A stretch of DNA of 64,000 bases from Myxococcales bacterium (lineage in GTDB: Bacteria; Myxococcota_A; UBA9160; UBA4427): assembly GCA_022563535.1 (NCBI GenBank), contig JADFNE010000007.1, positions 1 to 64,000 of the forward strand, in the 5' to 3' direction. The translations under genes and the position numbers were made by a program. Shown here one piece after another: positions 1 to 8,821 of the stretch. How positions within the stretch are numbered: position 1 is the stretch's first letter; every line of letters starts with the position of its first letter. The notes beneath the pieces were generated by a model. It made no database searches. It saw nothing but the letters and a program-made list of their open reading frames with translations, and was not told the DNA's origin.

Positions 1-1244
1 TGAATCGCGTAAGCGAAGTCGATCGGCGTGGCGCCGCTCGGCAAGTTGATCACCTCGCCTCGGGGTGTAAACACAAACACCTCGTCGGGAAACAGATCGA
101 CTTTGACGGCATCCAGAAATTCGTGTGGATCATCGAGTTCGCTCTGCCACTCGAGCAGTTGCCGCAGCCAGGCGAACCGTCGCTCATCTTCCGCGTCTGA
201 GTCGATCCGGCCTTCCTTGTATTTCCAGTGCGCGGCGATTCCCATTTCCGCAGACCGATGCATGTCGCTCGTTCGAATCTGCACCTCCATGCGCTCGCCG
301 TAGGCGCCAATCACCACAGTGTGAAGCGACTGGTAGCCATTGGGTTTGGGAAGCGCGACGTAGTCCTTGAAGCGTCCGGGCACGGGACTCCAGATGCTGT
401 GAATGATGCCTAGCGCCGCGTAGCAATGTTCTTCATTGCCGGAGAGAATTACGCGAAACGCGATCACGTCGTAGATCTCGTCGAGGCTGACACCCTGGGC
501 TTCCATCTTGGCGTGGACCGAAGCCAGATCTTTGACTCGACCGGTCACCTCGGCGCGTATCCCCACCTGGGAGAGACGGGTCGCGAGGCTGCTGATCACT
601 TCTTCGATGTACTTCTCGCGCTCTCCGCGTCCCCCAGCCAGTTGTTTCTCGAGCTCCTCTGCAATCTGGGGATGAAGCACGGTAAAGGCCAAATTCTGGA
701 GTTCTTGCTGCACCCAGTGAATACCCAGGCGATTGGCCAGCGGCACATAGATCTCCACCGTCTCCTGTGCGATGCGAGACTGGGTATCTTCGGCCAGGTA
801 ATTGAGCGTTCGCATGTTGTGCAGGCGATCGGCCAGTTTGATCAGCAAGATGCGAATGTCTTTCGACATGGCGATCAGCATCTTGCGAAAGTTTTCGGCC
901 TGTCGTTCTCTTTGCGAAGTAAATTCGATCTGGGCGATCTTCGTGACACCGTCGACCAAAAACGCAACTTGCTCGCCGAACAGGCGTTCCAGTTCGTCGC
1001 GGGTTGTGAGCGTGTCTTCGAGGGTGTCGTGCAGCAAACCGGCGGCTACCGAGACGTCGTCCATGCGCATCTCGACGAGGATGCCCGCCACCTCGAGGGG
1101 ATGAATGAGATACGGCTCGCCGCTGAGCCGTTCCTGCCCCTCGTGAACCTTCGCTGAAAAAACGTAGGCGCGCTGAAGCAGCTCCAGGTCGATGCCGGGG
1201 TTGTACTCCAGCATGCGGTCGGCAATGTCATTGAAGCGAAGCAT
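1..1244 (-). CDS. spoT: RelA/SpoT-family (p)ppGpp synthetase/hydrolase, C-terminus cut by window edge
   Basis: Bifunctional-type alarmone enzyme making or degrading (p)ppGpp in the stringent response. The reverse strand is open from the ATG at 1244 to base 1, giving 414 codons. The N-terminal HD hydrolase domain is intact: VFSAKVHEGQ and GEPYLIHPLEVA near residues 30-50, then LLHDTLEDT and the conserved KLADRLHNMRTL. The synthetase domain follows (RFKDYVALPKPNGYQSLHT, EVQIRTSDMHRSAEMGIAAH). The last visible residues (GATPIDFAYAIH) are the beginning of the TGS domain; TGS remainder, helical and ACT regions lie outside. The intact HD motif suggests hydrolase ability, so SpoT/Rel rather than a RelA with a dead HD. 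It is last of the minus-strand gmk block, 239 bases after gmk; rpoZ, often found between them, is absent. Two 9-bp inverted repeats precede it. Confidence 0.95.
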   Translation of the reverse strand, partial: MLRFNDIADRMLEYNPGIDLELLQRAYVFSAKVHEGQERLSGEPYLIHPLEVAGILVEMRMDDVSVAAGLLHDTLEDTLTTRDELERLFGEQVAFLVDGVTKIAQIEFTSQRERQAENFRKMLIAMSKDIRILLIKLADRLHNMRTLNYLAEDTQSRIAQETVEIYVPLANRLGIHWVQQELQNLAFTVLHPQIAEELEKQLAGGRGEREKYIEEVISSLATRLSQVGIRAEVTGRVKDLASVHAKMEAQGVSLDEIYDVIAFRVILSGNEEHCYAALGIIHSIWSPVPGRFKDYVALPKPNGYQSLHTVVIGAYGERMEVQIRTSDMHRSAEMGIAAHWKYKEGRIDSDAEDERRFAWLRQLLEWQSELDDPHEFLDAVKVDLFPDEVFVFTPRGEVINLPSGATPIDFAYAI

Positions 1245-1270
1245 CGGTTTTACCAATATCGTCCCCGGCC

Positions 1271-1294
1271 GGGATTGGTCCGATCACCAATCCC
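1271..1294 (-). promoter_or_regulatory. Perfect 9-bp inverted repeat in the spoT leader
   Basis: GGGATTGGT (1271-1279) and ACCAATCCC (1286-1294) are exact complements around a 6-base loop. The element lies about 27 bases upstream of the spoT ATG on the transcribed strand, so the mRNA would form a hairpin just before the ribosome entry region. It could be a translational control hairpin, an operator or chance; no family is recognised. Confidence 0.5.
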
Positions 1295-1326
1295 ATTTCT
1301 CTTGCTAGATCAATGGGTTGACAGAA

Positions 1327-1359
1327 TTGTCCGGGGGTGGGGAGAAGGTACCCGGACAA
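1327..1359 (-). promoter_or_regulatory. Second 9-bp inverted repeat between gmk and spoT
   Basis: TTGTCCGGG (1327-1335) pairs exactly with CCCGGACAA (1351-1359) across a 15-base loop. On the minus strand it lies after the gmk stop and before the hairpin at 1271-1294. No run of T follows it in either direction, so a simple intrinsic terminator is not supported. It could be a processing or attenuation hairpin between the two genes. Confidence 0.45.
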
Positions 1360-1483
1360 GCCTTCTGCAGCAATGCTGGCAGAGCAGACCTGCGCGGCTC
1401 GGTAGCGGGTTGTGCTGGGCAACGCCGGTCTGCATCAGTGCGAAATCGCAGCCGATCTTTGATTCATCGCGAGAATCGTACTG

Positions 1484-2113
1484 CTACTCGACCAGCCTCA
1501 GCCAGTTCTCCAGCACCTTGGCAACGCCGAATCGCGCGCGAACGTCTTTGATTTCACCGGTGCGTTCGGCACAAATGATCTCCTGAACCTGCTCTACGGT
1601 GTTCAGGAGTTTGTCGTTGATCACCGCATAATCGAAAATTTTGGCCATCGTGATCTCGGCGTTCCCCTCGCTCAGACGTTGCTTGATCAATTCCTCGGTG
1701 TCCGTACCTCGATCTCGCAATCTCTGCTCGAGAATCTCCATGGAAGGGGGCAGCAAAAAGATGAACACAGCCTCGAACTTTCTGTTCCGGATCAGTTGCG
1801 CGCCCTGCACCTCGATTTCCAGCATGATGTCGCGCCCGGCTTCGAGGGTGCCGCGGATGGCGGCAAAACTCGTCCCGTAGAGATTGCCGGCGTAACGAGC
1901 TGATTCCAAAAACGCTTCTTCCGCGACCAGCCGATTGAACTCAACTTCGTCTACGAAGTGGTAATTGACTCGGTCCATTTCGCCCAGGCGAGGTTTTCGC
2001 GTGGTGTGGGACACCGAGAAGCGAAGTTTATCGTCCTGCTCGATGAGGTTTTGACACACAGTCGTCTTGCCCGTGCCCGACGGCGCTGAAATGACGAAGG
2101 TCATACCGCTCAT
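1484..2113 (-). CDS. gmk: Guanylate kinase
   Basis: Cytoplasmic enzyme phosphorylating GMP to GDP with ATP. The 209-residue length is normal for the family. The P-loop [10 protein letters not shown] lies at residues 9-18, followed by the GMP-binding segment ([21 protein letters not shown]) and the family motif AGNLYGTS. The ATG at 2113 overlaps the remA stop by 4 bases (ATGA); an internal ATG three codons later is also possible. The gene sits between remA and spoT, an arrangement that couples guanine nucleotide supply to the alarmone enzyme downstream. Confidence 0.97.
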   Translation of the reverse strand: MSGMTFVISAPSGTGKTTVCQNLIEQDDKLRFSVSHTTRKPRLGEMDRVNYHFVDEVEFNRLVAEEAFLESARYAGNLYGTSFAAIRGTLEAGRDIMLEIEVQGAQLIRNRKFEAVFIFLLPPSMEILEQRLRDRGTDTEELIKQRLSEGNAEITMAKIFDYAVINDKLLNTVEQVQEIICAERTGEIKDVRARFGVAKVLENWLRLVE

Positions 2114-2439
2114 GACGACGTCCCTGATGTATCGGGTGCCAGTCGTGCGGCGATCGTTTCTGGATTGATGGCCGAGAGGATTACGTGATCGCTATCGGTC
2201 ACCAGGATCGACCGGGTACGACGTCCCTCGGTCGCGTCGACCAACTTGTTCCGCTCCGCTGCCTCTTCTCGAAGTCGCCGCATGGGAGACGCAGTAGGTG
2301 ATACCACCGCAATCACCCGTGACGCCAACACGAGATTGCCATAACCAATATTGAGCATGCGAACGACAGCGCTGCCCGGATCCCCAGCCCGGGATTTCCG
2401 CCCCGATTTGCCGCTCGTGCGCCCTTCGGCCTTACTCAC
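2110..2439 (-). CDS. remA: RemA/DUF370-family regulatory protein
   Basis: Small DNA-binding-type protein of the DUF370 (RemA) family, which in Bacillus activates extracellular matrix genes; its role in Gram-negatives is little characterised. The core [20 protein letters not shown] and [19 protein letters not shown] are diagnostic. The frame opens at a GTG (2439) that overlaps the yicC stop by 8 bases and adds a basic, Lys/Arg/Ser-rich tail of 27 residues. An ATG at 2358 would give the classic short form starting MLNIGYG. Neither start has a strong ribosome-binding site. Position between yicC and gmk is the usual one for this family. Confidence 0.9.
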   Translation of the reverse strand: MSKAEGRTSGKSGRKSRAGDPGSAVVRMLNIGYGNLVLASRVIAVVSPTASPMRRLREEAAERNKLVDATEGRRTRSILVTDSDHVILSAINPETIAARLAPDTSGTSS

Positions 2440-3346
2440 AATTTTGAACCTGCTCTCTGATTCGCTCGAGTTCTGTTTTCACCTCGACGACATCGTGGGC
2501 GAGTGGCGCATCATTTGCCTTGCTCCCCACCGTGTTTGCTTCGCGACCCAGTTCCTGGAGCAGGAAGTCGAGTCGTCGCCCCACCATCTGCGCCGGTCCG
2601 GCCGATGCCAGTATCGCATGAAACTGTTCAAGGTGACTGCGCAGTCGCGCGATCTCCTCGCTGACGTCCAGGCGGTCCGCTGCGATGACAATTTCTTGAT
2701 GTAGGCGCGCCTCATCGACCAACCCCGTTTCGAGTTCCAATTGTCCCGCGCGCTTTCGAAGTCGGTCCTTGACACTCTGTCGCACGACGCCGGAGCGCGA
2801 ATCGAGTTTTTCGATCAATTCGGAGACAAGAGCGAGTCGATTCTCGAAGTCCGCCCGAATCGTGTTGCCCTCGGTGAGTCTCGTATGATCAACCGCGACC
2901 AGCGCACGATCGATCGCGTCGCACAGTACCTGCGAGAGTTCCGATTCTTCGAGACCGGGTTCGACAAAGCGCGTCACTCCGGGCATGGCGATGAGCGCCG
3001 TCACGTCCAGTGCGCCCGTCACCTCGAAGCCGCGCGAGAGTTGGTGCGCAGCGTCTACATATTGTCCTGCCACGTGCTCGTCGATCTCGAGTTCCGCAGT
3101 GGGTCTCGCCCCTGCGGCGAGGTTCACCGAGAGATCCACCTTGCCGCGCCCGAGGTAATGGGAAACTCGAGCGCGCGCATCTGATTCGCAGCTTGCGAAC
3201 TGGCGTGGCAATTTCAGGCGCAGATCGAGATGACGGTGATTCACGGTACGAATCTCGACCTCGAAGGCCAAATCGCTGATCGTAAAAGACGCGCTGCCAA
3301 AGCCGGTCATGCTGCGAAGACCTGGCGCACGCGATGAATCGGTCAT
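2432..3346 (-). CDS. yicC: YicC-family endoribonuclease
   Basis: YicC/YloC family protein of 304 residues, the standard length. E. coli YicC is reported as an endoribonuclease linked to sRNA turnover. The N-terminus carries the diagnostic [10 protein letters not shown] and [20 protein letters not shown]; the C-terminus has the DUF1732 signature [20 protein letters not shown] followed by a helix with a [17 protein letters not shown] ending. Its start overlaps the hldA stop (ATGA at 3343-3346) and its stop overlaps the remA GTG, so translation of these three genes is likely coupled. Confidence 0.95.
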   Translation of the reverse strand: MTDSSRAPGLRSMTGFGSASFTISDLAFEVEIRTVNHRHLDLRLKLPRQFASCESDARARVSHYLGRGKVDLSVNLAAGARPTAELEIDEHVAGQYVDAAHQLSRGFEVTGALDVTALIAMPGVTRFVEPGLEESELSQVLCDAIDRALVAVDHTRLTEGNTIRADFENRLALVSELIEKLDSRSGVVRQSVKDRLRKRAGQLELETGLVDEARLHQEIVIAADRLDVSEEIARLRSHLEQFHAILASAGPAQMVGRRLDFLLQELGREANTVGSKANDAPLAHDVVEVKTELERIREQVQNCE

Positions 3347-4371
3347 GCAAATCCTTCCCTGGCGGCGGCGAGTGCCGCGGGTAGACGTGCCGCAATTTCG
3401 TCGCGGCTCGCTGTAGCGGTGCCTATTTTTTCAACGACCACTCCGGCGGCCGCATTGGCCAGCACCGCAGCTTCGATCAGAGTTGCCCCTGCCGCGCGGG
3501 CCAGGGCGAGCACGGCAATGGTTGTGTCTCCAGCGCCCTGTACGTCGAACACCTCCTGGTTGCTCGTCGCCACATCACATCGCGATTCGCCGGGCACGAA
3601 GAGCGACATCCCACTGCCGCCGCGGGTAATGACCAAATCGGCATTCCCCACCGCCCCGCGAAGCTTTTTGGCAATTCGGTCGAGACCACCCTTTTCGCTG
3701 GCGGAGACCCCAGTGAGATGTTCGGCTTCCCGAAGATTCGGCTTCAGCAATGCCGCTCCTTTAAACGGTCGCAATTTCGATTTGGGATCGACCGAGACCG
3801 GAACGTTAGCGCTTGTACAGCACGCGATGATTTTTCGTATCGCTGCTGGAACCAACAAGCCCTTGCCGTAGTCCTCGAGGACCGCGGCATCCGATGCGCG
3901 AAGACGTTCGGGCAGGCGCTCCAGCAATTGCGTGAGCACGGGTTTGGATATCGGTTCGCGGGTTTCGCGATCGACGCGCACGATCTGCTGCCCTCGGGCG
4001 ACGACTCGGGTCTTGCGGGTGGTCGGCCTGCCCTCTGCACGGACCACGCCCCCGGCGTCCACCCCCAGTTCCTCCAACAGCGAAATCACGCGGTCTCCAT
4101 CCGAGTCGTTTCCAACAACCGAAGAAAACTCACAGCCTGCTTCAAGTGAAACCACATTGCGAACCACATTGCCGGCTCCGCCCAAAACAATCGCTTCGCC
4201 CTGCACATGAACGACCGGGACCGGAGCCTCCGGACTGATCCGCAGAGCGTCGCCTCGCAGATATTCGTCGAGCAAGACATCGCCGATGACCGCGAGCCGC
4301 ACTCGCGAGAAATCCTTCAGCAACTTCTCAAGCCGTCGCATATCCAACTTCGGTTTTCGCGCCTGAGCCAC
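3343..4371 (-). CDS. hldA: D-glycero-beta-D-manno-heptose-7-phosphate kinase (HldA/RfaE1 domain)
   Basis: PfkB/ribokinase-fold kinase making heptose 1,7-bisphosphate for the ADP-heptose of LPS inner core. At 342 residues it contains only the kinase domain of HldE; the cytidylyltransferase half is absent. Visible motifs are GDVLLDEYLRGDALRISPEA at the N-terminus, GGAGNVVRNVVSLEAG, DPKSKLRPFKGAALLKPN in the centre and DVQGAGDTTIAVLALA near residue 280, where the GAGD Asp is the expected catalytic base. It lies between a glycosyltransferase (117-base gap) and yicC (4-base overlap), in the same direction as two heptosyltransferases that would use its product. Confidence 0.93.
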   Translation of the reverse strand: MAQARKPKLDMRRLEKLLKDFSRVRLAVIGDVLLDEYLRGDALRISPEAPVPVVHVQGEAIVLGGAGNVVRNVVSLEAGCEFSSVVGNDSDGDRVISLLEELGVDAGGVVRAEGRPTTRKTRVVARGQQIVRVDRETREPISKPVLTQLLERLPERLRASDAAVLEDYGKGLLVPAAIRKIIACCTSANVPVSVDPKSKLRPFKGAALLKPNLREAEHLTGVSASEKGGLDRIAKKLRGAVGNADLVITRGGSGMSLFVPGESRCDVATSNQEVFDVQGAGDTTIAVLALARAAGATLIEAAVLANAAAGVVVEKIGTATASRDEIAARLPAALAAAREGFA

Positions 4372-4488
4372 GCCCTTCCTTTCTCCGGCTTTCGGCTGCT
4401 TTGTGCGGGATCGTAGCAGCCCGGTGCAGAACTCCCGCCCTTGCCCGGCACGCGTTTTTTACTCCGACGGGAGTTCCGGAGCGGACTG

Positions 4489-5463
4489 CTACCCCACGCT
4501 GGGCGCAGATTCCGAGAGTCCCCAGCTCGCCGGACGACCGATCGCGTGCCAGAGCAGCAGCCGACCAACGCTGCGAAGACGCATCCTGTGATACGGCGAA
4601 ACCACCGCCAGCAATGCCAGCGGCGGGATCGAGACGAGTCCCTTCAAGATCCGAAGCGCTCGTACCCCCGTAGCACTCGAGACACCGCGGTTGACCCGCA
4701 GAAAATGATATAGCGAGCGGTGATATTCGATTCGCGTTGCGATCGGATCCTTCTTCTTGCTACTCGCCCCGGAGTGATGGAGCGCTCGGGCTCCCGGGAT
4801 GTGGTAAATCGAAAAGCCCGCGCGACGCATCTGCCAGCACCAGTCGGTTTCCTCCAAAAAGAAAAAATAGGCTTCGGGCAGAAGCCCCACGCGCTCGAGC
4901 ACTTCGCGTCGTACGAAGAGCACGGCCCCCAACACGGATTCAACTTCAATTGGCGCGCGCACCGGACGTCGCTTCGAGGGGAAGCGACCCGGTACCAGGG
5001 TTTCGAGCAACCAGACCGGAAACACTTCGCGCGGGAAGCTCGGATACCGGTGAATCGAATTTTGCAGACGCCCGTCTGGATGAATCAACTGAATCCCCGC
5101 CGCGCCGACCTGTGGATGTTCTTCGAGGAAAGCGAAGGTGGTTTCGATCGAACCGGGTTCGAGCACGACATCGCTGTTGAGCAATAGAACGATCCGACCG
5201 CGCGCGCGTGCAAGGGCCAGGTTGTTGCCGCGGGCATAGCCAATATTTTTTTTGAGGGCGATCACGTCGACCCAGGAGAAATTTTCGCGCAGCGCGCTGA
5301 CCGACCCGTCATTCGATCCGTTGTCTACGACGATGACTTCGCTCGTACGCTTCATGTCGGGCCCGCAAATTTCGCGCTCGACCGACTCCAGGCACTCGAG
5401 TAGATGCGCCCGGGTATTGAAGCTCAAGATCACGACCGAGAGATCAATTACATTGTCAGGCAT
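4489..5463 (-). CDS. Family 2 glycosyltransferase (rhamnosyltransferase-like)
   Basis: GT-A fold glycosyltransferase of 324 residues, probably adding a sugar to LPS core or O-antigen at the inner membrane face. It opens LSVVILSFNTRAHLLECLES, then VIVDNGSNDGS, the nucleotide-sugar LLLNSDVVLEPGS segment near residue 95, and the acceptor-side FLEETDWCWQMRRAGFSIYH, a pattern of the WbbL/RfbN rhamnosyltransferase-like group. The ATG at 5463 forms a TGATG junction with the waaF stop; an in-frame GTG lies one codon upstream. The hydrophobic C-terminal stretch (GLVSIPPLALLAVV) may anchor it to the membrane. Sugar and acceptor cannot be read from the sequence. Confidence 0.88.
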   Translation of the reverse strand: MPDNVIDLSVVILSFNTRAHLLECLESVEREICGPDMKRTSEVIVVDNGSNDGSVSALRENFSWVDVIALKKNIGYARGNNLALARARGRIVLLLNSDVVLEPGSIETTFAFLEEHPQVGAAGIQLIHPDGRLQNSIHRYPSFPREVFPVWLLETLVPGRFPSKRRPVRAPIEVESVLGAVLFVRREVLERVGLLPEAYFFFLEETDWCWQMRRAGFSIYHIPGARALHHSGASSKKKDPIATRIEYHRSLYHFLRVNRGVSSATGVRALRILKGLVSIPPLALLAVVSPYHRMRLRSVGRLLLWHAIGRPASWGLSESAPSVG

Positions 5464-6506
5464 CACGGGGCCAGGCCCAGGGTTGCTTTTGCGAGATTGA
5501 TCACACGCCCCGGATCGATCCCCGTCATACAGCGGTGATCAATCGGGCAGGTGCGCTTGTAACAGGGGCGGCAATCGTCGTCGGTTTGGAGGACCTCGAC
5601 TCCGTCGAGGTTGAGGTTGGTCTTTTCGAGACTGGTCGGTCCCATGAACACAATGGACGGAACCCCAAAGGCTGTAGCAATGTGGCGCGCCCCCGCATCG
5701 TTGCAGATCACGAGCGCGGCCCTGCGGACGAGCGCTTTCGCCTCGGCGAGAGACAGCACCCCGGCAAGATCGATGGGACGCTCGCTCATCGCTTCGGAAA
5801 CCTTCGAGGTCAGCGCGGCTTCGGATGCGGCACCCAACAGTGCCACCCGCACAGAGCACTTCATGAGCGCATCAGCGACCCGGGCATAGGACGCGGCAGG
5901 CCACCATTTTGACGAACCGAACGACGCCCCGGGAGCGAGGATCACCAGAGGATCGTTCGCCGCCACACCATGCTGCCGTAGTACGGCATCGACGCGCTGG
6001 TCTTCCTGAACCGAGGTGAAGAGTTCGAGATGAGTTCCGCGTTCCTTGCAGCCAACCGCTTCCATCAGGCCCAGCACGAAGTGCTCTCGTGGGACGAACT
6101 TGCGAGGGCCCCATGCCGCCGGCACGGGAACCCGCTGATGCAACAGAGCTTCCCGGACTCCTCCGGCATATCCTACAATTTTTTGTGTACCGGCCAACCG
6201 CTGCAGCAGGGCCGACGAGAACGAGTCGGGGATACAAATCCCAAGCTCGAAGCGGCCTTGCCGGCGCAACTCCAGACCTTCGCGAATCAAGGCCCCCACA
6301 CCCCGATGGTATGAATGCACGGGCATCACGTCGTCCACGAATGGACATGCGGTCAAGAGACCCTCGAGACCGTTTCGAAGCTGCAAACGAATACGCGCGT
6401 CGGGAAACTCGGCCCGCAATGCGCGCAGACCGGGGGTAGCCATGACTACGTCCCCCACCCAGTTTGGACCGCGAACGAGAATTTCCGACGGGGAACTCAG
6501 GCCCAT
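5463..6506 (-). CDS. waaF: Lipopolysaccharide heptosyltransferase II
   Basis: GT9 family ADP-heptose:LPS transferase adding the second heptose of the inner core. The diagnostic N-terminus is ILVRGPNWVGDVVMATPGLR; later come LAPGASFGSSKWWP, CNDAGARHIATAFGVPSIVF and the WaaF-type tail CRPCYKRTCPIDHRCM. The open frame extends 52 codons upstream to 6662, but the ATG at 6506 places the GPNWVGD motif at the normal distance from the start and overlaps the waaC stop by 10 bases, so that start is preferred. Length is 347 residues. Confidence 0.93.
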   Translation of the reverse strand: MGLSSPSEILVRGPNWVGDVVMATPGLRALRAEFPDARIRLQLRNGLEGLLTACPFVDDVMPVHSYHRGVGALIREGLELRRQGRFELGICIPDSFSSALLQRLAGTQKIVGYAGGVREALLHQRVPVPAAWGPRKFVPREHFVLGLMEAVGCKERGTHLELFTSVQEDQRVDAVLRQHGVAANDPLVILAPGASFGSSKWWPAASYARVADALMKCSVRVALLGAASEAALTSKVSEAMSERPIDLAGVLSLAEAKALVRRAALVICNDAGARHIATAFGVPSIVFMGPTSLEKTNLNLDGVEVLQTDDDCRPCYKRTCPIDHRCMTGIDPGRVINLAKATLGLAP

Positions 6507-7786
6507 GGCTGTGCGATGGCGACTGCTGGGGTTCGAGACAACGCCATCCGCTTTGCGGCTGACGAGTTGCGGGAATCGGCGAGGCATTCGAGCGCGGCTT
6601 CCAACACGAGATCGTGGGGGATGATCGCCATGCAGGTCGCCTGGGCGCAACCTCGACGACACGGGCTACAGGGAACCGGTAGCCGCACCCGCTTCCAGTG
6701 CGTGCCCCGCCGCGGTTCGTTTTCAATGGGATCCGTCGGCCCCATGATCTGAACCGCCGGAGTTCCGAGGGACGTGGCAAGGTGGAGTGGCCCACTGTCG
6801 CTCCCGACAAACAGGCGCGCGCGGTCGATCAATGCGATCAGTTCTGCGAGGTCTGAAGTTGCGGGAGCCAGGCGTGCCGCACCGCGAGAACCTGCGACAA
6901 TTTCTTCGGCGAGTGCGCGCTCCTCCGCGCTGGTGCCCAGGGCTACGATCGAGTCGAGACCGGTTCTGCGCTTCAGCCCACGCGCCAGATCCGCATAACC
7001 CGAAGGTCGGTAGCGCTTGTAGTCCGCCCCGCTGCTCGAACCGGGGTGGATCAAGATCCAGGCCTTCGAGCCATTGAGGGCCAGACCCATACGCGTGTCC
7101 GCAGCTTTATCGACAGTGAGTATTGCTGTTTCGACCGAATCGATCGCCAAGAACTTCAGTAGACCCGCGTTGCGGTCGTAGCGACTCATCTTGTGCGGGG
7201 ACAATCGAGCGCGATGGTTGGCGAACAAGAAACTCCACTCGCGACTGAACGGCCGGGAGTACGACACCCGCGTCCGAGCGCCGCTCAGCATCGCGAGTAC
7301 ACCGCTCTTGAGAATTGCATGGAAATCGATGACCAGATCGAATTGCTCGGCGCGCAGAGCCCGCACGAATCCTGTGAGTTGTTGCCACAACTCATCGAAT
7401 TGACGACGGCGCAACAAATCCATCAGGTGTTCGCGCGGAAACTGAATCACCCGATCGAGATCGTCGCGCCCCTCGAGCACGCCTGCCGCGCGTTTCTCGA
7501 CCAGCCAACTGATATGCGCATCTGGGTAGGCAACGCGCAGGGCCTGCAACGCGGGCAGCGTGCGGACCACGTCACCCATCGCGCCCAGTCGAATGATCAA
7601 GACACGCTCTGCATGGGGTGGTGATGAGAGTGGGTTGAGACAGTGAACGATGACGGGCCTCGCCAAAACTGGGTGGGGCAGACACAATACCTCGCGCGGC
7701 AGACTTCGCGCACACTCCCGTCCTTCGGCCAGCAATCTCGAAACCATAATTGGAGACGTCCGCGCATTCTCGAAACGTGTGGCCAA
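6497..7786 (-). CDS. waaC: Lipopolysaccharide heptosyltransferase I
   Basis: GT9 heptosyltransferase, expected to attach the first heptose to Kdo. Core motifs are RVLIIRLGAMGDVVRTLPAL, ILIHPGSSSGADYKRYRP and VGSDSGPLHLATSLGTPAVQ. A WaaC role rather than another GT9 is inferred from its partner waaF. The longest frame starts at an ATG at 7786 and gives about 57 residues before the family core. Relatives usually begin within about 15 residues of the core, so the ATG at 7747 or a TTG at 7666 may be the true start; no strong ribosome-binding site settles it. First gene of the minus-strand LPS block and divergent from the kinase gene at 7857. Confidence 0.9.
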   Translation of the reverse strand: MATRFENARTSPIMVSRLLAEGRECARSLPREVLCLPHPVLARPVIVHCLNPLSSPPHAERVLIIRLGAMGDVVRTLPALQALRVAYPDAHISWLVEKRAAGVLEGRDDLDRVIQFPREHLMDLLRRRQFDELWQQLTGFVRALRAEQFDLVIDFHAILKSGVLAMLSGARTRVSYSRPFSREWSFLFANHRARLSPHKMSRYDRNAGLLKFLAIDSVETAILTVDKAADTRMGLALNGSKAWILIHPGSSSGADYKRYRPSGYADLARGLKRRTGLDSIVALGTSAEERALAEEIVAGSRGAARLAPATSDLAELIALIDRARLFVGSDSGPLHLATSLGTPAVQIMGPTDPIENEPRRGTHWKRVRLPVPCSPCRRGCAQATCMAIIPHDLVLEAALECLADSRNSSAAKRMALSRTPAVAIAQPWA

Positions 7787-7856
7787 AGTTGTTGGGAGCG
7801 CGACCAGATGCTATTTCGTCGTCACCCTCGGCCCCACAGAGAGTGCGACAGACGCC

Positions 7857-8726
7857 ATGGCCCCAGCGAATTCGAGCAACACCGACGAGTTTCGAGAACT
7901 CTCGATTGGCCCCTGGAACGTGGTGGTCGCCGAATCCCTGGCGGAACCCTTCAAACAGGCCACCCAATCTCTGCGATTCGATCGAGACGGAGACCTCGCG
8001 GCACTGCTGGGGACGATCCGTGGCTCCAGCGGCCGAGGCAACACTGCAATCTTGGACTTGCCCGGAACCTCGACGCGGCTGCACATCCGGCCCCTGATCC
8101 ACGGAGGCTCCCTGGCCCGCATCACAGGTGCGAGGTTCCTCAGTCTCGATCGACCTCTGGCTGAACTTCGCACGACGGCGGCGCTCGCAAAACTCGGAGC
8201 GCCGGTGCCCAAGCCTGGGTTCGTGGCGGGCAGGCGAAGGGGTTGGTTCTGGCAGGCCGCACTTGCGAGTGTTCACGTGGATGAGGCCATGGACGGGGTC
8301 GCGTTTCTCGCAGCCGGGCCCGACAGGACGACGCTGTTGCGGGCTGCGCGCGCAGCGGGTTCAGCCGTTCGCCAGCTTCACGATCTCGGGTGCCGACACG
8401 CGGATCTCCATATCAAGAATCTGTTGATCCGCGGATCTGCACATGCAGGTGATGCCATCGATGCAATCGACGTCATCATTGTCGATCTCGATCGAGCACG
8501 ACTAGGCAATGAACTTACGCCGAGACGTCGCATGGTGGAACTCATGCGGCTGTATCGATCGCTGCACAAACACGGTACGCGCGACGCCCTTCGCCCCCGA
8601 ACCCTTGCGGCGTTCTTTTCCGCCTATCACCGCGGCGATCGCCAATTGCGAAGCCGACTGCTCGCGCACCGACGCTTTGAGGCTTGGCGCATCAGCGCGC
8701 ACACTTTATTCTACCGAGCCCGCTGA
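7857..8726 (+). CDS. LPS kinase, Kdo-kinase/WaaP-like
   Basis: Protein-kinase-fold enzyme of the lipopolysaccharide kinase family (KdkA/WaaP), which phosphorylates Kdo or heptose of the inner core using ATP. The catalytic-loop-like CRHADLHIKNLL near residue 180 and the metal-binding VIIVDLDRAR near residue 208 are clear, and the C-terminus has the RLYRSLHKHG segment common in this group. The frame is open from 7650, but the ATG at 7857 (MAPANSSNTDEF) leaves a sensible N-terminus and avoids overlap with the divergent waaC gene. Chromosomal position next to waaC supports inner-core modification; which sugar is phosphorylated cannot be decided. Confidence 0.85.
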   Translation: MAPANSSNTDEFRELSIGPWNVVVAESLAEPFKQATQSLRFDRDGDLAALLGTIRGSSGRGNTAILDLPGTSTRLHIRPLIHGGSLARITGARFLSLDRPLAELRTTAALAKLGAPVPKPGFVAGRRRGWFWQAALASVHVDEAMDGVAFLAAGPDRTTLLRAARAAGSAVRQLHDLGCRHADLHIKNLLIRGSAHAGDAIDAIDVIIVDLDRARLGNELTPRRRMVELMRLYRSLHKHGTRDALRPRTLAAFFSAYHRGDRQLRSRLLAHRRFEAWRISAHTLFYRAR

Positions 8727-8821
8727 ATCGGATTCCCGACGTTCGCCTGTTGGATTATCGAGGCTCGGCGGTACCATGTCGCCTTGCCAAACCTCGATGT
8801 ACCTATTAAATGGAGCGATAC

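Noticed and set aside
1228-1422. 64-residue minus-strand frame between gmk and spoT, considered as rpoZ
   Set aside because: It overlaps the spoT start, has no omega-subunit motifs and contains the two hairpins.
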